From JBOGOC01 sp050747525 (GTDB lineage: Bacteria; Acidobacteriota; Polarisedimenticolia; JACPZX01; DASXTC01), in NCBI GenBank assembly GCA_050747525.1, contig JBOGOC010000044.1, forward strand, positions 1 to 9,311: 9,311 nucleotides of DNA, in the 5' to 3' direction. Under the pieces are notes generated by a model. That model was not told the origin of the DNA. It saw only the letters and a program-made list of their open reading frames with translations, and made no database searches. The translations under genes and the position numbers were made by a program. Each line of letters begins with the position of its first letter. Within the stretch, counting starts at the first letter, position 1. Of this stretch, positions 6,841 through 9,311 are shown one piece after another.

Positions 6841-8261
6841 GTTCCCTCCAGCGTCACTTCGGCGATGTTGGAATCGGGGGTGCGGTTGCCGGCCAGATCA
6901 TACGCCCGAATCAGGTAGCGGTAGGGGACATCTCCTTCCACGTCGTCGTCCACGCACGAGAGCCCCTTCACGGTGGTCAGGTGATCGAACGGGGCGTCTC
7001 CTTCGGCCCGGTGGATCTCGTAGCCGTACACCGCCAGATCGTCCACGGCCGGGTTCCAGCGCAGGTGCACGCGCCCGGCGGCCTCCAGCGCGCGCAGCCC
7101 CGGCCCGTCGTGCCCCCAGCGGGGCGGCGTGGTGTCGTCCACACGCGGAGCTTGCAGCGATCCCTTGGGCCACAGCACGCAGCGCACCTTGCGGAAGTTC
7201 TCGTCGAGGGCCTTGCACACGTTGCCGTAGACGCAGCGCACGATGGCATGCTGGCGCCCGTCCATCACCTTGTGCGGCCAGTCGGGATCGGCGAGCAGCG
7301 CGCGCGCCATGCCGATCAGGTCGGCGGTGCCGTCGGCCAGCACCCGCTCGGCCATCTCGGGGGTGCGGATCTTGCCGGTGGCCACCACCGGCGTGACCTC
7401 TCCGTGCTCGTGCAGGAAGGCGCGGATCCCGGCGGCCAGGTACAGGTTGGCGCCGTCGGGGTAGTTCACCGATGGCATGCACCGGTCCCCCGAGTAGCCG
7501 GTGTACGGATAGAGCGGCTCACCCGGCTTGTGGATGGCGTCCTCGAACTTGCCCCCCGCCGAGATGCTGATCCAGTCCACGCCCAGGCGCGCCATGCGCA
7601 GCGCCATGCGGCGCGCGTCCACCAGCGTGTAGCCGTCCTTGATGCACTCCTCCCCATCGAAGCGCACCCCCACGGGGAAGTCGTCCCCCGCGTCCTGGCG
7701 CACCGCCTGGATCACCTCGGTCATGGCGCGCATGCGGTTCTCGAGCGAGCGCCCGTACACGTCGGGGCGCCGGTTGCGGTTGGACAGCAGCGACGACAGC
7801 GTGTAGGCGTGCGCCATGTGAAGCTCCACCGCGTCGTAGCCGGCCCGGCGCGCCCGCGCCGCGGCGGCGCCATACTGGCGCACGATGACGCCTATCTCCT
7901 CGCGCGAGAGGCTGGCCACCGTCTGGCGCCATCCGCTGCGGGCCACCTTGAGGAAGTGGATGATCTGCGCGGCCACCTTCGACCCGCCCGCCGCGTGCAC
8001 CGCGCGCGTGAGGGCCGCCTGCCCCTCGATGAACTCGTCACCCGAGAGACGCAGCAGCGGGCCGCTGCGGCCGCCGTGCACCGACATGGCCTCCACCACG
8101 ATGAACCCCGCGCCCCCCTGGGCGAACCGGACGTAGCGGTCGGTGATGTCCTGGTTCACGTGGCCATCCTCGCCCGACAGACGTGTGACCATCGCCGGGA
8201 CCACGATGCGGTTGGGGAGCGACAGGCCCCGCGCCATGGGGAACGGCTCGAGCAGCCTCAC
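6837..8261 (-). CDS. Old Yellow Enzyme/2,4-dienoyl-CoA reductase-like NADH:flavin oxidoreductase with C-terminal FN3-like domain
   Basis: A 474-residue protein. Residues 1-340 are an FMN TIM barrel of the Old Yellow Enzyme family: LPNRIVVPAM (15-24), GGAGFIVVEA (49-58), QIIH (99-102), HMAHAYTLSSLLS (148-160) with H148/H151 in the positions of the substrate-binding His pair, N161-R164 and GRSLENRMR (170-178), and ATGKIRTPEMAE (294-305). Members reduce activated C=C bonds, often of enoyl-CoA or cyclic enones. In the Fe-S region of dienoyl-CoA reductases only C343, C349 and C361 are present, with G346 where I expect a fourth cysteine. There is no C-terminal FAD/NADH module. Instead residues 385-472 look like a fibronectin type III domain: VHLRW, AVYGYEIHRAEG, a VDDDV turn and YRYLIRAYDLAGN. 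The GTG at 8261 overlaps the dehydrogenase stop as GTGA, with GGAGG 7 bases upstream. Probable role: reducing a CoA-bound cyclic or unsaturated intermediate. Confidence 0.92.
   Translation of the reverse strand: MRLLEPFPMARGLSLPNRIVVPAMVTRLSGEDGHVNQDITDRYVRFAQGGAGFIVVEAMSVHGGRSGPLLRLSGDEFIEGQAALTRAVHAAGGSKVAAQIIHFLKVARSGWRQTVASLSREEIGVIVRQYGAAAARARRAGYDAVELHMAHAYTLSSLLSNRNRRPDVYGRSLENRMRAMTEVIQAVRQDAGDDFPVGVRFDGEECIKDGYTLVDARRMALRMARLGVDWISISAGGKFEDAIHKPGEPLYPYTGYSGDRCMPSVNYPDGANLYLAAGIRAFLHEHGEVTPVVATGKIRTPEMAERVLADGTADLIGMARALLADPDWPHKVMDGRQHAIVRCVYGNVCKALDENFRKVRCVLWPKGSLQAPRVDDTTPPRWGHDGPGLRALEAAGRVHLRWNPAVDDLAVYGYEIHRAEGDAPFDHLTTVKGLSCVDDDVEGDVPYRYLIRAYDLAGNRTPDSNIAEVTLEGT
6840..7109 (-). 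other. FN3-like domain-coding segment fused to the oxidoreductase
   Basis: This encodes residues 385-474 of the oxidoreductase. The pattern of a tryptophan in the B strand (W402), GYEIHR, and a final Y-x-Y-x-I/V-x-A-x-D-x-A-G-N is the classic bacterial FN3 signature, usually seen in secreted glycoside hydrolases and surface proteins. No signal peptide precedes the flavin barrel, so the domain should be cytoplasmic. GC falls from about 83% at 7081-7140 and 73% at 7021-7080 to 62-67% at 6841-7020. Confidence 0.7.
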
Positions 8262-9311
8262 GCCGGGCCCTCCTTCAGTAGGGAGCGCGCGATGATCAGA
8301 CGCTGGATCTCCGACGTCCCCTCGTACACGCGCAGCGCGCGCACCTCGCGGTAGAGCCGCTCCACCACGTGGCCGCGCGTCACCCCCAGGCCTCCGTGGA
8401 TCTGCACGGCCTCGTCCACGATCCGCTGCGCCGACTCGGTGGCGTGCAGCTTGGCCATCGCCGCGGCCCGCCGGGCGGCGGGCCCGCCGGCCGCCTGATC
8501 GGCCATCGTCGCCGCGCGCCACACCAGCAGCTCGGACGCGTGCAGCGCCGTGGCCATGTCGGCCAGCTTGAAGCGGATGGCCTGGAAGTCGGCCAGCGCC
8601 TTGCCGAACTGCCGCCGCCCCTTCGCGTGGCGCACCGACTCGTCGAAGGCGCGCCGCGCGAACCCCGCGGCCGCCGCGCCCACCGTGGGCCGGAAGCGAT
8701 CCAGCACGCGCAGGGCGAGGCCGTACCCGGACCCCTCGTCACCCAGGCGTGCTTCGTCGGGGACGCGGCAGTCCGAGAAGCTCACGCGGCCGATGGGATG
8801 GGGAGCGGTCACGGTCAGCCGGCTCACCTGGATCCCGGGCCAGGTCGCGTCCACGGCGAAAGCGGTGATGCCGCGCGTGCCCGGGCCCGTCCCCGCGTCG
8901 GCGGTGCGCGCGAAGACCGTGTACAGGCCCGCCAGCCCGGCGTTGGAGATGTAGCACTTCTCGCCGTCCAGCACCCAGCCGTCCTTGTGCCGCACCGCGC
9001 GCGTGGAGATCCCCCCCACGTCCGACCCCGCCTCGGGCTCGGTGAGCGCGAACGCGGCGATGGTGAAGCCCGCCGCCACTCCGGGAAGCCAGCGCGCGCG
9101 CTGAGCGGCCGAGCCCTCCAGCGCGATCGCGGCCGAGCCGAGCCCCTGCATCACGAACATGGCGTCGGCCAGCCCCGACCCCCAGGCCAGCTCGCGCCGG
9201 ATGGCGCACACCGCCCGCACCGACGCCGGGCCCTCGACGGGGGCGGCGTAGCGCAACAAGTCCGAGGCCGCCAGGCGCGCCAGCGCGTCGCGCGCGGCCG
9301 CGTCCTCGGCC
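8258..9311 (-). CDS. Acyl-CoA dehydrogenase, N-terminus beyond the window
   Basis: 350 residues are visible, and the frame stays open to the right edge, so the true start and about 30-50 residues lie outside. The first visible residues (ending SDLLRYAAP) match the N-terminal helical region of the family, so the TTG at 9259 is not the start. Counting from the codon at 9310: the FAD/substrate signature ALTEPEAGSD (88-97) matches the first acyl-CoA dehydrogenase pattern; RQFGK (233-237) is the FAD-contact strand; QIHGGLG (303-309) starts the second signature, where a Gly replaces the usual acidic residue after TR; YEGTSEIQ (329-336) carries E330, equivalent to the catalytic base of medium-chain acyl-CoA dehydrogenase. 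The enzyme should remove alpha/beta hydrogens from an acyl- or alicyclic-CoA and pass electrons to ETF. Its TGA overlaps the GTG of the oxidoreductase. Substrate choice cannot be read from sequence; the neighbouring ligase suggests a ring-derived CoA ester. Confidence 0.93.
   Translation of the reverse strand, partial: AEDAAARDALARLAASDLLRYAAPVEGPASVRAVCAIRRELAWGSGLADAMFVMQGLGSAAIALEGSAAQRARWLPGVAAGFTIAAFALTEPEAGSDVGGISTRAVRHKDGWVLDGEKCYISNAGLAGLYTVFARTADAGTGPGTRGITAFAVDATWPGIQVSRLTVTAPHPIGRVSFSDCRVPDEARLGDEGSGYGLALRVLDRFRPTVGAAAAGFARRAFDESVRHAKGRRQFGKALADFQAIRFKLADMATALHASELLVWRAATMADQAAGGPAARRAAAMAKLHATESAQRIVDEAVQIHGGLGVTRGHVVERLYREVRALRVYEGTSEIQRLIIARSLLKEGPA
8269..8273 (-). promoter_or_regulatory. 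Shine-Dalgarno site deciding the GTG start of the oxidoreductase
   Basis: GGAGG on the minus strand lies 7 bases before GTG 8261-8259, inside the last codons of the dehydrogenase gene. The flavin-barrel homology begins right at this GTG, while the in-frame extension to 8522 reads as low-complexity Arg/Gly/Ala sequence. Confidence 0.75.

Noticed and set aside
8262..8522. In-frame extension of the oxidoreductase to 8522 (561 residues)
   Set aside because: The extra 87 residues are low-complexity and overlap well-conserved acyl-CoA dehydrogenase C-terminal sequence; the GTG at 8261 has GGAGG and the barrel starts there.
8258..9259. TTG 9259 as the start of the acyl-CoA dehydrogenase
   Set aside because: The frame continues open to the window edge with family-like helix sequence (ending SDLLRY), so the gene is cut by the edge.
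6837..9311. A bifunctional 2-aminobenzoyl-CoA or salicylyl-CoA monooxygenase/reductase
   Set aside because: The oxidoreductase has no FAD hydroxylase half, and the upstream gene is a separate acyl-CoA dehydrogenase; only the general pathway resemblance remains.

Overview
The window is very GC-rich (about 70% or more in most genes) and densely coding, as in a soil or sediment Gram-negative bacterium. The clues to the host are a PknB-type kinase with a C-terminal beta-rich domain after one membrane span, a secreted carboxypeptidase-regulatory-like (CarboxypepD_reg) domain, and a small charged protein starting MKTAYELAMEKL. From memory these recall Acidobacteriota or a similar GC-rich lineage; this is an impression, not a phylogenetic result.

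Layout. Positions 1-269 are a non-coding leader. A Ser/Thr protein kinase (270-1703, + strand) follows and converges on a small charged protein gene (1700-2020, - strand); their TAG stops share one CTAG. All remaining genes are on the minus strand. A 13-bp inverted repeat (2039-2100) separates the small gene from a periplasmic binding protein gene (2120-3328), in which an N-terminal carboxypeptidase-regulatory-like domain is joined to an ABC_sub_bind domain. An AT-rich patch with a TTGACA hexamer (3404-3437) lies upstream of that gene.

The main unit is a tightly packed minus-strand operon of six genes entering from the right edge: acyl-CoA dehydrogenase (partial), Old Yellow Enzyme (OYE)-family NADH:flavin oxidoreductase, small exported protein, benzoate-CoA ligase family enzyme, creatininase-family metalloamidohydrolase, and 4-hydroxybenzoyl-CoA-thioesterase-type hotdog thioesterase. 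Every junction overlaps: four are 4-nt ATGA or GTGA couplings and one is an 11-nt overlap. The gene set points to activation of an aromatic or alicyclic carboxylic acid as its CoA thioester, flavin-dependent redox steps on the ring or acyl chain, hydrolysis of an amide or C-N bond, and thioester release. The parts resemble 2-aminobenzoyl-CoA or salicylyl-CoA type pathways, but no ring hydroxylase or ring reductase lies inside the window, so the substrate is open.

The most unusual items are an OYE-type flavoenzyme carrying a C-terminal fibronectin type III-like domain and an incomplete Fe-S cysteine set, followed by a signal-peptide protein encoded in DNA of clearly lower GC (about 61% against 72-75% in sampled neighbours) inside an otherwise cytoplasmic CoA operon.
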